Origin: Anaerolineae bacterium | GTDB lineage: Bacteria; Chloroflexota; Anaerolineae; CG2-30-64-16 | DNA: 8,421 nucleotides | Direction of reading: 5' to 3' | NCBI GenBank assembly: GCA_025454565.1 | Contig: JALOOE010000099.1 | Coordinates: 1-8,421, forward strand | Shown here: positions 1-6,263 of the stretch, piece by piece | Numbering within the stretch: position 1 is the first letter of the stretch | How the letters are laid out: each line of letters begins with the position of its first letter | Translations under genes and position numbers: made by a program | The notes under the pieces: model-generated | Told to the model about the DNA's origin: nothing | Seen by the model: only the letters and a program-made list of their open reading frames with translations | The model's database searches: none

Positions 1-1353
1 CGTGTCGTCCTTGAACTGGTTGATGGCGACGACCACTGGCACGCCATAGCGCTTGGCGTTCTCGATGTGCGCCACCAAGTTGACGATCCCCTTCTCCAGC
101 AGCGGCAGATTTTCGGTGGTATAGGCGAAATCAAGCGGCTTGCCGGCCACGACCCGCGGCCCACCGCCGTGCATCTTGAGCGCTCGCACCGTGGCGACCA
201 ATACCACGCAGTTCGGGGTTAAGCCCGAGTAGCGGCACTTGATATCCATGAACTTCTCCATGCCCATATCGCCGCCGAAACCCGATTCGGTGACGACATA
301 GTCAGCCAACTTGAGCGCGATCTGGTCGGCGATGATGGAGGAGTTGCCGTGCGCGATGTTGGCGAACGGCCCGGCATGCACGAAGGCTGGCTGCCCTTCG
401 ACGGTTTGCATCAGGTTGGGCATGATGGCGTCCTTCATCAGGACGGTGGCGGCGCCGGCGCAGCCCAGGTCTTCCACCGTGACCGCCTCGCCCGACTTGC
501 TGGTGCCGATGACCGCGCGGCCGATGCGCTCGCGCAGATCCTCCAGGCTCGTCGTGAGGGCCAGGATCGCCATCAGCTCCGAGGCAACGGTGATGTCGTA
601 GCCGGTGATGCGCGTGTGCCCTTTCTCTTCCGGTCCCAGGCCAACCTCGATCTTGCGCAGGAAGCGATCGCTGATGTCGATCACCCGGTTCCAGGTGATG
701 CCGTTGGGGTCGATGTTCAGCATAGCGAAGCGCGCGCGCTCTTCCGGCGTGAACTCGCTGGGATCGGTCTTGGCGATGCCGAGCTTTTTCACGCGGCGTA
801 GCATGGCGGGCGAGAAGCTGCGCTTGCCGGTCTTGTCGGGCGGGCAAAGCCGATCGAACATGACCTGGGGATCGATATCGGACTCATGCAGCATCCGGGC
901 GTCGACGGCGGCAGCGATCAGATCATGCGCCGCGGTGATCGCGTGGATGTCGCCGGTCAGGTGCAGGTTGAAGTCCTCCATTGGCACGACCTGTGAGTAG
1001 CCGCCGCCGGCAGCGCCGCCTTTGATGCCGAAGGTGGGCCCCTGCGACGGCTGGCGGATGGCCGACACGACGCTCTTGCCCAGCACGCCCAGGCCCTGCG
1101 TCAAACCAATGGTAGTAGTGGTTTTGCCCTCGCCCAGCGGCGTGGGGGTGATGGCTGTGACGTCGACGTACTTGCCCTGCGGCCGCCCCGCGAACTTCTC
1201 CAGCACATCGAGATGCACCTTGGCCTTGTACTTACCGTACAAATCGAGGTCATCGGGCGTCAGGCCCAGCGAGGCGGCGATATCGAGGATCGGCTTGAGC
1301 TCGGCGGCCTGGGCGATCTCCAGGTCGCTGGGGACGGGGTTCAGTCGCTTCAT
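1..1353 (-). CDS. fhs: Formate--tetrahydrofolate ligase, C-terminus cut by window edge
   Basis: Cytoplasmic enzyme that joins formate to tetrahydrofolate using ATP, giving 10-formyl-THF for one-carbon metabolism. The 451 visible residues read without interruption from ATG at 1353. A GGAGG ribosome site at 1362-1366 lies 8 bases upstream. Seen: the nucleotide-binding motif TPLGEGKTT (residues 71-79, Lys77), the QPSQGPTFGIKGGAAGGG stretch (101-118), the FVHAGPFANIAHGNSS block (324-339) and VATVRALKMHGGGP (386-399). An extra segment of about 50 residues (roughly 160-212) precedes LNIDP. From memory, short bacterial enzymes lack it, while the synthetase domain of eukaryotic C1-THF synthase has it. 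If this is the long form, the full protein should be near 620 residues, so about 170 lie beyond base 1. It is transcribed away from the HTH gene at 1610. Family assignment is very secure; the long-form placement is recalled, not computed. Confidence 0.97.
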   Translation of the reverse strand, partial: MKRLNPVPSDLEIAQAAELKPILDIAASLGLTPDDLDLYGKYKAKVHLDVLEKFAGRPQGKYVDVTAITPTPLGEGKTTTTIGLTQGLGVLGKSVVSAIRQPSQGPTFGIKGGAAGGGYSQVVPMEDFNLHLTGDIHAITAAHDLIAAAVDARMLHESDIDPQVMFDRLCPPDKTGKRSFSPAMLRRVKKLGIAKTDPSEFTPEERARFAMLNIDPNGITWNRVIDISDRFLRKIEVGLGPEEKGHTRITGYDITVASELMAILALTTSLEDLRERIGRAVIGTSKSGEAVTVEDLGCAGAATVLMKDAIMPNLMQTVEGQPAFVHAGPFANIAHGNSSIIADQIALKLADYVVTESGFGGDMGMEKFMDIKCRYSGLTPNCVVLVATVRALKMHGGGPRVVAGKPLDFAYTTENLPLLEKGIVNLVAHIENAKRYGVPVVVAINQFKDDT

Positions 1354-1387
1354 GAGATCAACCTCCGTGTTGCTGCGGTCTGGCTTG

Positions 1388-1420
1388 GCTGATGACAGCT
1401 GGGCAACCCGCGTCATCAAC
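1388..1420 (-). promoter_or_regulatory. Stem-loop in the fhs 5' leader
   Basis: Read on the minus strand, GTTGATGAC pairs with GTCATCAGC, a 9-pair stem with one G.U pair (arms 1412-1420 and 1388-1396). The 15-base loop contains a second GGG/CCC mini-stem (1401-1409). It lies between the predicted fhs transcription start and the ribosome site. No T-run follows, so it is not a standard terminator. I do not recognise a known tetrahydrofolate riboswitch core in it. It may stabilise the message or control translation; the function is unknown. Confidence 0.35.
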
Positions 1421-1444
1421 AACTAAAACCTAATCTGAATTGTA

Positions 1445-1473
1445 ATGCTAATAGAAATGTATTGGCGCGTCAA
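1445..1473 (-). promoter_or_regulatory. Putative sigma70 promoter of fhs
   Basis: On the minus strand, TTGACG (1468-1473) and TAGCAT (1445-1450) are separated by exactly 17 bases in an AT-rich stretch. The -35 box matches consensus at 5 of 6 positions and the -10 box at 4 of 6. A start point near 1438 would give a leader of about 85 bases before the fhs ATG. The assignment rests on sequence match and spacing only; a TATTAG three bases closer to the -35 box is an alternative -10. Confidence 0.4.
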
Positions 1474-1563
1474 TGATAGAGGTCATATCGTGAATTTCGC
1501 GAGTTTCCGACGAATTGCGTAACTTTTTTTGTTGGTATACGTCATGGTAATTAGTGGTAGAGT

Positions 1564-1582
1564 AACGCAGTGATTCTGCGTT
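1564..1582 (+). promoter_or_regulatory. Perfect dyad upstream of the HTH gene
   Basis: AACGCAG, five bases, then CTGCGTT: a perfect 7-base inverted repeat ending 28 bases before the ATG at 1610. It could be a binding site for the HTH protein itself (autoregulation) or a small hairpin in its leader. The surrounding 1420-1600 stretch is clearly more AT-rich than the neighbouring genes, as expected of a divergent promoter region. No convincing -35/-10 pair for this gene was found. Confidence 0.3.
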
Positions 1583-1609
1583 TCAGAGTTTTGGATCTTG
1601 GAGGAAGAC

Positions 1610-2077
1610 ATGGCGCTGTATGCGAGATCTTTGCGACCGGATGAGCTTACCCGGCTGGAGACCCTACTTCGAACTGAAGGCGCTAGCGAGCTCGGGAAGA
1701 GGGTCAGCATCATCCTGCTGTCGACACGGCACATGGGTGTTCAGGAGATCAGCATGGCGGTGGGGTTGCATCCGATCAATGTGCGCAAGTGGGTCCACCG
1801 GTTCAATCAAAAGGGGATCGACGGTCTGTATCCGCGGCGTTCTCCGGGTCGCCCGCGTCTGTTCGACGAGAAGCAGCGACAAGAGATCATTCGACTTGCC
1901 CAAACTTCGCCAAACACCCTGGGGTTGAGCTTTTCGAGTTGGTCATTGCAGCGATTGCGCTCGCAGCTCATTCAGCGCGGGATCGTGCCTGAAATCAGCG
2001 CGGAGGCGATTCGTCAGGAATTGCTCAAGGGCGGACTGGTGTTCGAGGAACGGCACTGGGTACCGAGGCCCATCTAG
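1610..2077 (+). CDS. Orphan double-HTH protein resembling the DNA-binding half of an IS630-type transposase
   Basis: A 155-residue protein. The ATG at 1610 is preferred over a TTG at 1598 because GGAGG at 1600-1604 sits 5 bases before it. Seen: an N-terminal homeodomain-like helix-turn-helix (about 28-66, with GVQEISMAVGLHPINVRKW), a GRPR linker (80-83) of the kind joining the two HTH units in IS630/paired-type transposases, and a second, winged-HTH-like unit (about 86-145) containing LGLSFSSWSLQRLRSQL. The protein stops just where the DDE integrase domain would begin. Only 91 bases separate its stop from the intact convergent gene, so no catalytic domain or remnant is present. The reading frame and ribosome site are intact. 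It may be a transposase remnant or a DNA-binding protein derived from one and possibly kept as a regulator; sequence alone cannot decide. I saw no terminal inverted repeats. Confidence 0.8.
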   Translation: MALYARSLRPDELTRLETLLRTEGASELGKRVSIILLSTRHMGVQEISMAVGLHPINVRKWVHRFNQKGIDGLYPRRSPGRPRLFDEKQRQEIIRLAQTSPNTLGLSFSSWSLQRLRSQLIQRGIVPEISAEAIRQELLKGGLVFEERHWVPRPI

Positions 2078-2123
2078 CGCGGTCGTTAGCGCAGGTTCGA
2101 CTTGGATGTCGCTGTTAGGTGTG

Positions 2124-2153
2124 CCGGAAAGTGCTTCCGGAGAGGGAAGCGCT
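2124..2153 (+). terminator. Overlapping hairpins between convergent genes, possible terminator without T-run
   Basis: In plus-strand RNA, AGTGCTTCC (2130-2138) pairs with GGAAGCGCT (2145-2153), nine pairs including one G.U, around a 6-base loop. A competing hairpin, CCGGAA (2124-2129) with TTCCGG (2135-2140), uses the same TTCC. The site lies 46 bases after the HTH stop and before the convergent stop at 2169. No U-tract follows on either strand, so classical intrinsic termination is doubtful. Confidence 0.3.
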
Positions 2154-2168
2154 GGCGACCGGCCGGGC

Positions 2169-4307
2169 CTATTGGCTGATTAACAGCGGCATCCACATGC
2201 GCTGAGCCTGCATCGGCTCACGTCTGCTGGCGAGAATCGTCGTACGACCGGTTTCTGTCGTCTGCGTCCAGCTCAGGCCAACGCCTCCCGACGGGTTCGG
2301 CGCCAGGCAAACGTCCCTCAGTGCTTCGCTCGACTCCCAAAGTCCGTAATCCTCGGGCCATTCCTGCGTCCGTTCCGGCGCGGATGTCGCGTGCACCTTA
2401 TACGCACCGTAACCCTCCTCGTCCCACGCGACGTGCAGGAACCTCCCCGATTCTACGGCAATGCGCACGCCATTCGCGTAACCATTCGCGGATGCGATGG
2501 TCGTTGGCGTCGACCAGGAGGCGGCTTGACCGTAGCTGTAGCGGATATGCTCGTCTCCCTCGATCCAGACTATATGCGCAAAACCATTTGCTGTTACGGT
2601 GAGGTTCGGACCGAGCGTGTTGAGCGTGCGACTATCGGAGATGTTGAGCGGTGTCGTCCATGTCCCGTCTCGCAGCCCGGTGAGGAATATCTCAAAGGCG
2701 CCAAGTTCGGTTCCGCTGGGCGACGTCCGATCTTGCCAGACCACGTAGACCGTGCCGTCCTGAGTGACGGCGATGCTCGGCGCCTCGCCGCGGCCACTGG
2801 GAATGGGGCGCGTGCTCCAGAACGGCTCCGCCCATGTGGCGTGATAGGTGGTCCAGTAGCCCGGCGTGCTGTCCATCCACGTTGCATGGAGCACCCCATC
2901 CGGCGCGAACGCCAGCTTGGGTCGTGCGGAGTAGCCATCGGTGTGCGACATATTGACCGGCAAGGACCATTTCCCGCTACGCCGGACAACATAGTAGGTC
3001 TCGAAGTTGCCCATGAATGAGTTGACGAATGCCACATGGAGGGTACCGTTGTCTCCGGCGATCATGTGCGGGGCGAAGCCGTAGGCAACTTCCTCCGGCG
3101 CGCTCCATGTCCCGGTCGGGCTTTGGTGGGCGGCGAACAATCGGTTGTTGGTTTCCCAGATGGCGTGTGCTGTCCCGTCTGTCGTGAAGGCTATCGTCGA
3201 GTGTTCGGCGCTTTCGAATGCGCTGGCGACAGTGGCGGGAGTGTGCCACGGCGCGGCGCCGGCGTCCCGCGGCATCGCTAGGGCGAGTGTCGAGGCGCCC
3301 GCGGTCTGTGCTCCGTGTTCTACCTGGAGGAGGTCAGCGTGATAGGAATCGGGGCCCGTGCGCGTACCGCGTAGGCGAACCCACTGATCGGCCTGGGCTA
3401 CGGCGCGAGTCTGGTCCACCCAGGTCTTCTCGTCAACCTGAACCTTTGCCACGGGGAACTCGGCGCCGGGTTCCCCCTGCTCGATCAGCACAGTCCACGT
3501 AGCGGAGTTTTCTGTCTCGGCCTGAATATCAAGGATGGTGCCGGTCTTCCTGGTTGGCTGAAACGGGGGGCTGACGAGGAGTTCGAGCGCTGTCAACGTG
3601 CCATCGTCGCTCAGGATCGCTCGGCACTCCACCAACATGCCCGCTTGGGGTTCGCCGGCAATGGCGGTATTGGCCCCGATCTCGACCTGATGGTTGTCGA
3701 TGAGCCAATGATCTTGCCCGAACTCCAGTAACGTGCCCTCGAACTCCACCGTTTTGTGGTTGGTGAGATCGCGGATCCACTCGGCCAGCAATCCGCTTTC
3801 CGTTACAATCGCGCCAACCCAAACCTTCGAGTCAAGCTCCGCGGTGTCAGAAATGGTTGTCTGAGGAGCGACTCCAACTGGTACGTCGCCTACCTTCCAG
3901 AAGCCTTTGCCCTTTTTCGTCACGATCCCTGTGAATTGAACGGGGAAGCCCGGTGCTCCTGCCGGCCGGTCGACTTGGATCAGGCTGGCCTGAAGCAACC
4001 CCGCAGAGCGTCGGGCAAAGACAGTGACCCAGGCGCCTAACTCTGGCGCATATCCGGATTTGTCGATGATTACGGTCTGTGGATTGACAGCGATGATTTT
4101 ATAGCCGTCCAGATCAGAGCCAACCAACCATCTGTCCGGGCTCTTCGCCCTGATGAAACCTTCGAGGCGATAGTATGCGCTGTCTGTTTCCTCGGCGCGC
4201 GCGGGTATGCAGACCCACATGGCTTGGGTTGCCAAGATTAGCGCCACAAGAAGGGCCGTCATAATCCAGGCAATGCGCCTGCGTGACGGCGTCTGGCTGG
4301 CTTGCAT
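2169..4307 (-). CDS. Secreted protein with four DUF5666-like beta modules and an apparent seven-bladed propeller
   Basis: A 712-residue protein of unknown function. Seen: an Arg-rich start, a hydrophobic core (about 13-33) and an ARA/EE signal-peptidase-I-like site after residue 38. The Cys at 33 does not fit a lipobox. Residues 47-330 contain four beta-rich modules of the pattern 'G-x-hydrophobic... W-x-V ... T-x-I ... G ... A' (47-112, 124-181, 188-246, 255-329), resembling DUF5666. Residues 355-690 repeat a 'DGT-x-H-x-x-W-x-D' strand seven times, with the aromatic at 384, 427, 477, 524, 581, 628 and 680. This spacing of about 43-57 residues suggests a seven-bladed propeller of the BNR/sialidase-like or generic binding kind. 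I saw no catalytic signature, Asp-box series, LPxTG motif or SLH domain. The C-terminus is RMWMPLLISQ. It lies downstream of the probable anti-sigma gene, 102 bases away, with its own promoter. The ribosome site (GGTGGG) is weak. Propeller and modules are inferred from the repeat pattern. Confidence 0.85.
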   Translation of the reverse strand: MQASQTPSRRRIAWIMTALLVALILATQAMWVCIPARAEETDSAYYRLEGFIRAKSPDRWLVGSDLDGYKIIAVNPQTVIIDKSGYAPELGAWVTVFARRSAGLLQASLIQVDRPAGAPGFPVQFTGIVTKKGKGFWKVGDVPVGVAPQTTISDTAELDSKVWVGAIVTESGLLAEWIRDLTNHKTVEFEGTLLEFGQDHWLIDNHQVEIGANTAIAGEPQAGMLVECRAILSDDGTLTALELLVSPPFQPTRKTGTILDIQAETENSATWTVLIEQGEPGAEFPVAKVQVDEKTWVDQTRAVAQADQWVRLRGTRTGPDSYHADLLQVEHGAQTAGASTLALAMPRDAGAAPWHTPATVASAFESAEHSTIAFTTDGTAHAIWETNNRLFAAHQSPTGTWSAPEEVAYGFAPHMIAGDNGTLHVAFVNSFMGNFETYYVVRRSGKWSLPVNMSHTDGYSARPKLAFAPDGVLHATWMDSTPGYWTTYHATWAEPFWSTRPIPSGRGEAPSIAVTQDGTVYVVWQDRTSPSGTELGAFEIFLTGLRDGTWTTPLNISDSRTLNTLGPNLTVTANGFAHIVWIEGDEHIRYSYGQAASWSTPTTIASANGYANGVRIAVESGRFLHVAWDEEGYGAYKVHATSAPERTQEWPEDYGLWESSEALRDVCLAPNPSGGVGLSWTQTTETGRTTILASRREPMQAQRMWMPLLISQ

Positions 4308-4352
4308 TTTCCCACCCGCGGAACAAGAGCACTATCGATTTATCTGCTGTTC

Positions 4353-4365
4353 GGGATTCTATCCC
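4353..4365 (-). promoter_or_regulatory. Dyad at the predicted start point of the propeller gene
   Basis: On the minus strand, GGGAT-AGA-ATCCC is a perfect 5-base dyad centred at 4359. It starts one base after the -10 box and covers the expected transcription start (about 4360). That is a usual position for a repressor operator. It could equally be a small hairpin at the 5' end of the message. The half-sites are short, so chance occurrence is possible. Confidence 0.3.
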
Positions 4366-4366
4366 T

Positions 4367-4395
4367 ATTATAGTACGTTATTTTTGATTTGTCCA
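4367..4395 (-). promoter_or_regulatory. Near-consensus sigma70 promoter of the secreted propeller gene
   Basis: On the minus strand, TGGACA (4390-4395; 5 of 6 matches) and TATAAT (4367-4372; 6 of 6) are separated by 17 bases. They sit in the gap between the 617-residue gene and the propeller gene, with the predicted start about 53 bases before the ATG at 4307. This suggests the propeller gene can be transcribed by the housekeeping sigma factor, independently of the ECF genes upstream. Confidence 0.65.
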
Positions 4396-4409
4396 TTTTG
4401 GCGATGGCG

Positions 4410-6263
4410 CTATTGACTGCGTGTAGGCATAGCTGCGGCCAAGGCCGTCGGTGTGGATAGCACTATTGGTGTGTGGGGCGCTGTGGGCAGCGGCGTGAAG
4501 CCGGGCTGCGGTGTTGCGATTGGAGTGTTGGTCGCTTGCGGCTGCGGAGAGGGCGTCCACGTGAACGCTGCGGTTGGGTTCGGCGTTGGTGACGGTGTGC
4601 GCGTGGGTCTCGGCGTCGGTGTGATCGCACGTGTCGGCGTCGGCGTCGGCGGCCAAGTGTAGATGGCGCGCGCCATCAGACGGCCATCAGCGAACTGTAT
4701 CGTCTGGACATCAGCCAGCCTGCCGACCATGGGCGGATCCCCAAGGTATTTTGTACGATTATCGATGGAGACGGTCACGCCGCGCACGATGATCGAATCG
4801 CGCCCAACCGTCTCGATCGCACCTGTGAATTCGTATTCTGGAAGCGATCGCACCGTGATCCGTTTCGCCCAGAGATCCTCACCCGCGCGCCGCTCGGCAT
4901 GCACTTCGGCGTGGCGATCGATGCCGGGATCACCCTCGATTTCAGTCTGAGCGGAAACCCGGAAGGTGATTCCGCGAACGGTCCACCACTCGCCGTCCAG
5001 CTTTTGGATCAGGCCCGAGAAATCAAAGGACTCGGGCGTGGCCTCGGCGCCGCCGATCTTCTCAATCCGGGTCGCCAGGATGACGCCGTCCTTGATCAGG
5101 AAGGTCGCGTCCACTCGGTCACCGAGCTGTGGGTTGTTCACCCACTGGGTGCTGGCATCAACCAGCACGCGTAAGAGCGTGTCGACATCTTTGATGTGCC
5201 AGGTGTAGCCGTCGATTTGAACGACACTGCCTATCTTGCGACCGCTCTGTGGCGTCAGGCGCAGCGGGGTCGGCGATGGCCCCGCGGTGGGGGTCGGTGT
5301 CCTCGTGCGAGTCGCCGTGGGCGCCAATGTCGTAGTGGACGTGGGGAGTGGGGTGCTTGTGGGCGCTCCCGTCTCCGTGGGTTGTATCATCGCCGGGCGT
5401 TCATTGGTAGGCGTGACAGGTACCTGTGTCGCCGTCGGCGTCAATGTCGGTGGTTGAGACGTGGCGGTCGGTGTCAGTGTGTCTGTTGCGACCGGGGCAG
5501 CACTCTGGCGGCGCGTCGGCTGCACATTAAGTTCCAGCGCGAGCAGTCGGCCATCGCCCGGAGCTTGCACTGTCCCGCTCACCTGTGCGCCCAACTCCGG
5601 CTCGCCATTGATGCGCGTCTGCGGCGTGATGCCGATCTTGAGGCCGGCGACCTGCCATTCTGCGTCGCTCAACGCCTCGAGTTGACCACCGATGGTCAGA
5701 CTCGCCACGGGACGCCGAAGCTGGGTGATCGTCTGTGCTTCTCGATTCCGGCGGTCGGCGATGGCTCGTTCGACGGCCTGGCGTGCGGAATCATCGCGTG
5801 CCAGGAGTAATTGCACCTGTTCGCTGGCGAGTTTGACCTGGTAGAGCGGTTCTCCGGGCAGCGCCGACGCAGCAGCGGTGACCACACCCGTGCCCGAGAG
5901 GCCAAGCAATAACACGACGGCCAAGAGCGCTGCCATCGCGTAGGAGACTCTGCGAGATCCCGTGGAGTTGCCGAAGAGGGCAGCCCATCCGGCAAAGAGA
6001 CCAAGCGGTTTGCGTGAGGGCGCCACCACCGTGCGTTGCGCGGCGGCCATGAAGCGCTCGCGGCTGGCTAAGGCGACTTCTGGCGGGCGAGCGGGAACCG
6101 CGCGTCTCGCACGAACGCTTGTCACTGTATCCAGGAGCGGCGTAAGCTCGGATGCCTGTTCCGGGTGCTCTCTCAGGTAGGCATCGATCGAGCCCCCTGT
6201 CCGCAGGAGCTCGACAGCCTCGCTGAACGCGTCTTCTGGATGCCTGAAAAATCGCCGCTTCAT
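4410..6263 (-). CDS. Probable membrane anti-sigma factor with DUF5667-type segment and four extracytoplasmic beta modules
   Basis: A 617-residue single-pass membrane protein probably controlling the adjacent ECF sigma factor. Its ATG (6263) overlaps the sigma stop in an ATGA, implying coupled translation. Seen: a cytoplasmic N-terminus with EAVELLRTGGSIDAYLREHP and a following SELTPLL stretch (about 15-45), a 'YPEHA..L.PLL'-like motif I recall from Chloroflexota and planctomycete regulators. Arg104-Arg105 precede one membrane helix (about 108-131). Then comes ALPGEPLYQVKLASEQVQLLL (from 134) and a helix rich in Arg/Glu, matching DUF5667. Outside are four beta modules (188-248, 343-402, 414-473, 478-535) resembling DUF5666, split by Thr/Pro stalks (252-337 and 538-605). 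No cysteine occurs anywhere, so the zinc-binding HxxxCxxC anti-sigma motif is absent. The anti-sigma role is inferred from gene order, overlap and topology. It could instead be a wall-associated protein merely co-transcribed with the sigma gene. Confidence 0.85.
   Translation of the reverse strand: MKRRFFRHPEDAFSEAVELLRTGGSIDAYLREHPEQASELTPLLDTVTSVRARRAVPARPPEVALASRERFMAAAQRTVVAPSRKPLGLFAGWAALFGNSTGSRRVSYAMAALLAVVLLLGLSGTGVVTAAASALPGEPLYQVKLASEQVQLLLARDDSARQAVERAIADRRNREAQTITQLRRPVASLTIGGQLEALSDAEWQVAGLKIGITPQTRINGEPELGAQVSGTVQAPGDGRLLALELNVQPTRRQSAAPVATDTLTPTATSQPPTLTPTATQVPVTPTNERPAMIQPTETGAPTSTPLPTSTTTLAPTATRTRTPTPTAGPSPTPLRLTPQSGRKIGSVVQIDGYTWHIKDVDTLLRVLVDASTQWVNNPQLGDRVDATFLIKDGVILATRIEKIGGAEATPESFDFSGLIQKLDGEWWTVRGITFRVSAQTEIEGDPGIDRHAEVHAERRAGEDLWAKRITVRSLPEYEFTGAIETVGRDSIIVRGVTVSIDNRTKYLGDPPMVGRLADVQTIQFADGRLMARAIYTWPPTPTPTRAITPTPRPTRTPSPTPNPTAAFTWTPSPQPQATNTPIATPQPGFTPLPTAPHTPIVLSTPTALAAAMPTRSQ
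4449..4652 (-). repeat. Degenerate coding repeat for the C-terminal Thr/Pro tail
   Basis: Encodes residues 538-605 of the 617-residue protein, built of PTPT-like units with Ala, Arg and Ser interspersed. On the plus strand it appears as imperfect GGCGTCGGT-type units. It probably forms an extended, flexible, possibly glycosylated tail. Such DNA can gain or lose units by slippage, so its length may vary between strains. Confidence 0.75.
5253..5510 (-). repeat. Degenerate coding repeat for the inner Thr/Pro stalk
   Basis: Encodes residues 252-337 of the 617-residue protein, a Thr/Pro/Ser-rich linker (TLTPTAT, TPTPTAGPSPTP) between the first beta module and the next three. It probably spaces the distal modules away from the membrane through the cell envelope. 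The plus strand shows corresponding GT-rich imperfect units and accidental open frames with no coding character. Confidence 0.75.

Noticed and set aside
302..1426. Open frames inside fhs on both strands, including a 181-residue minus-strand frame and several 130-150-residue plus-strand frames
   Set aside because: They overlap the strongly supported fhs reading frame, and their products are Arg/Ala-rich with no recognisable motif, typical of GC-rich shadow frames.
1354..1440. Tetrahydrofolate riboswitch in the fhs leader
   Set aside because: The leader folds into one simple stem-loop and does not show the conserved core I recall for that riboswitch class.
1564..2153. A complete IS630-family insertion sequence
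   Set aside because: No DDE domain, no terminal inverted repeats and no TA target duplication could be found around the HTH gene, so only a DNA-binding protein is called.
2321..3502. Plus- and minus-strand frames within the propeller gene, up to 209 residues
   Set aside because: They are shadows of the 712-residue frame, with low-complexity composition, no ribosome sites and no family features.
4194..4307. Lipoprotein signal on the secreted propeller protein (Cys at residue 33)
   Set aside because: The residues before the Cys (AMWV) do not fit a lipobox, whereas ARA/EE after residue 38 fits signal peptidase I.
4453..5457. Gly/Val-rich plus-strand frames opposite the Thr/Pro stalks, such as the one from 4453
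   Set aside because: The Gly-Val pattern is simply the antisense reading of Thr/Pro codons in the 617-residue gene.
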